Source: an uncultured Collinsella sp. (lineage in GTDB: Bacteria > Actinomycetota > Coriobacteriia > Coriobacteriales > Coriobacteriaceae). Taken from it: a stretch of DNA of 13,180 nucleotides. How positions within the stretch are numbered: the stretch's first letter is position 1; each line of letters opens with the position of its first letter. The DNA is taken from assembly GCA_900751755.1 (NCBI GenBank), contig CAADSP010000013.1, forward strand, positions 1 to 13,180, read 5' to 3'. Positions 12,428 through 13,180 of this stretch are shown here, piece after piece. The position numbers were made by a program, and so were the translations under genes. The notes beneath the pieces are model-generated. The model saw only the letters and a program-made list of their open reading frames with translations. It did not search any database and was not told where the DNA came from.

Positions 12428-13180
12428 CTATTGTACGCCGTTGGGATAGGCAATGCGCGCGGCGAGACACTCAAGCGCCAGCACCAGGGCAAAGCCGCAG
12501 CTCACGTCGCTCAAAAAGTGCGCGCCGATCACGATGCGGCCAAACGCGACGAGCGCCGCGACCACAGCCGCCGTCCAAAAGACCACCCGGCGGCGCGACG
12601 GCTTTTCCTTAAAGGCCGCCGCGGGAAGCCCGGCGAGCATGAGGCCAATCGCCGCATGCGCGGTGTGTCCACTCGCGAACGACTTAAAGCCGTCCTTGAC
12701 TACACCGGCGGCAATATAGGCCCACTTGTCGGGGTTGCCGATTACCCACCACGGCTGAAACTCGAGCCCCTGCGTCACCTCGATCACGCGCATGCGCGGG
12801 CGCGACCACAGCGGCTTGACGATCACGTTGAGGATAATGGCCTGAGCGACCCACACGGCAAGCACCATCAACGCCCAGCGCGTGAGCTCGTCGGGCTCGG
12901 TCGCGCGCGTGAGGCGATAGACGACAAGGTTAGCGGCGATGACCAGCACAAACGTCAGCACCAACTGAACCGCGATGAGTTTGCCGCCAACCCGCAGGGA
13001 CGAAACGATCTCGTAGCCGGCCAGGCCAACGTTGACGAGGATGCCGAGCACGGCGAGCCATTTGCTCCCTCTGGAATCGGGGCGTGCCGAGCGCACGAGC
13101 ATAACGCCCGCGATGCTCGCCGTCAGCTCGAACGGCAGGGCGCCGGCCGCCCCCAAAAAACGGGCGCTGCAGCCGTCCAC
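12428..13180 (-). CDS. PAP2-superfamily phosphatase (partial at window edge)
   Basis: At least 250 residues are visible. The reading frame runs to the window edge, so the N-terminus may lie outside; the GTG at 13178-13180 is only a possible start. Several membrane helices surround the lipid-phosphatase motifs: K122 to R129 (KPLWSRPR), S170-G171-H172, and R215 with H221 and D225 in GRIVIGAHFLSD. The proline that usually ends the first motif is methionine here. Such enzymes remove phosphate from membrane lipids such as phosphatidic acid or undecaprenyl pyrophosphate, or act on soluble phosphates. It is probably co-transcribed with the downstream threonine aldolase. The actual substrate is unknown. 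Confidence 0.88.
   Translation of the reverse strand: MDGCSARFLGAAGALPFELTASIAGVMLVRSARPDSRGSKWLAVLGILVNVGLAGYEIVSSLRVGGKLIAVQLVLTFVLVIAANLVVYRLTRATEPDELTRWALMVLAVWVAQAIILNVIVKPLWSRPRMRVIEVTQGLEFQPWWVIGNPDKWAYIAAGVVKDGFKSFASGHTAHAAIGLMLAGLPAAAFKEKPSRRRVVFWTAAVVAALVAFGRIVIGAHFLSDVSCGFALVLALECLAARIAYPNGVQ

Overview
The window looks like a chromosomal segment from a gut actinobacterium of the class Coriobacteriia, most likely Collinsella. This is inferred from the GC-rich coding sequence, the mannose-family PTS with SIS-domain enzymes, and the abundant small palindromic repeats between genes. No rRNA, tRNA, CRISPR array, transposase or phage gene is visible. Almost every gene lies on the minus strand; the only convincing plus-strand gene is a GntR-family regulator at 9945-10667.

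The core (about 1-10667) looks like a locus for uptake and breakdown of a sugar-amine (Amadori-type) compound. Read in the direction of transcription it holds: a SIS-domain deglycase-like enzyme (SIS2, 8747-9739), divergent from its probable GntR/UTRA regulator (9945-10667); a DMT/EamA transporter (7267-8349); a mannose-family PTS made of a IIA-IIB fusion (6161-7084), IIC (5330-6124) and IID (4483-5316); a second SIS enzyme (SIS1, 3300-4283); a HAD phosphatase (2511-3140); a YitT membrane protein (1149-2156); and a second GntR/UTRA regulator (210-929). A four-component mannose-type PTS with two SIS enzymes matches the logic of the Salmonella gfr (glucoselysine/fructoselysine) system. The PTS would import and phosphorylate the substrate, and the SIS enzymes would split the phosphorylated conjugate into sugar phosphate and amine. 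The exact substrate cannot be read from sequence.

Two sets of operator-like sequences can be seen. One (AGWCGTTATATAC / CGTTATRGTCRTTATA) lies over the likely -10 region of the PTS and EamA promoters, and a shorter match lies upstream of the first GntR gene. The other is an 11-bp tandem repeat (ATACARGTTAS) found on both sides of the divergent SIS2/GntR region.

The right end (10689-13180) is ordinary: a GNAT acetyltransferase, a threonine-aldolase-type PLP enzyme with a clear terminator, and a PAP2 phosphatase cut by the window edge.

The most unusual content is non-coding. Two copies of a structured element of roughly 140-200 bp (about 17-204 and 8551-8747) sit directly after the stop codons of GntR1 and SIS2. 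Their stems are kept by seven compensatory base-pair changes, which suggests a selected RNA or DNA structure. There is also a 119-bp nested palindrome (2295-2413) with a single-arm relative at 3281-3297, three copies of a GGGACAGG-containing palindrome (1022-1065, 3156-3199, 10668-10700), and two strong hairpins between IID and SIS1.
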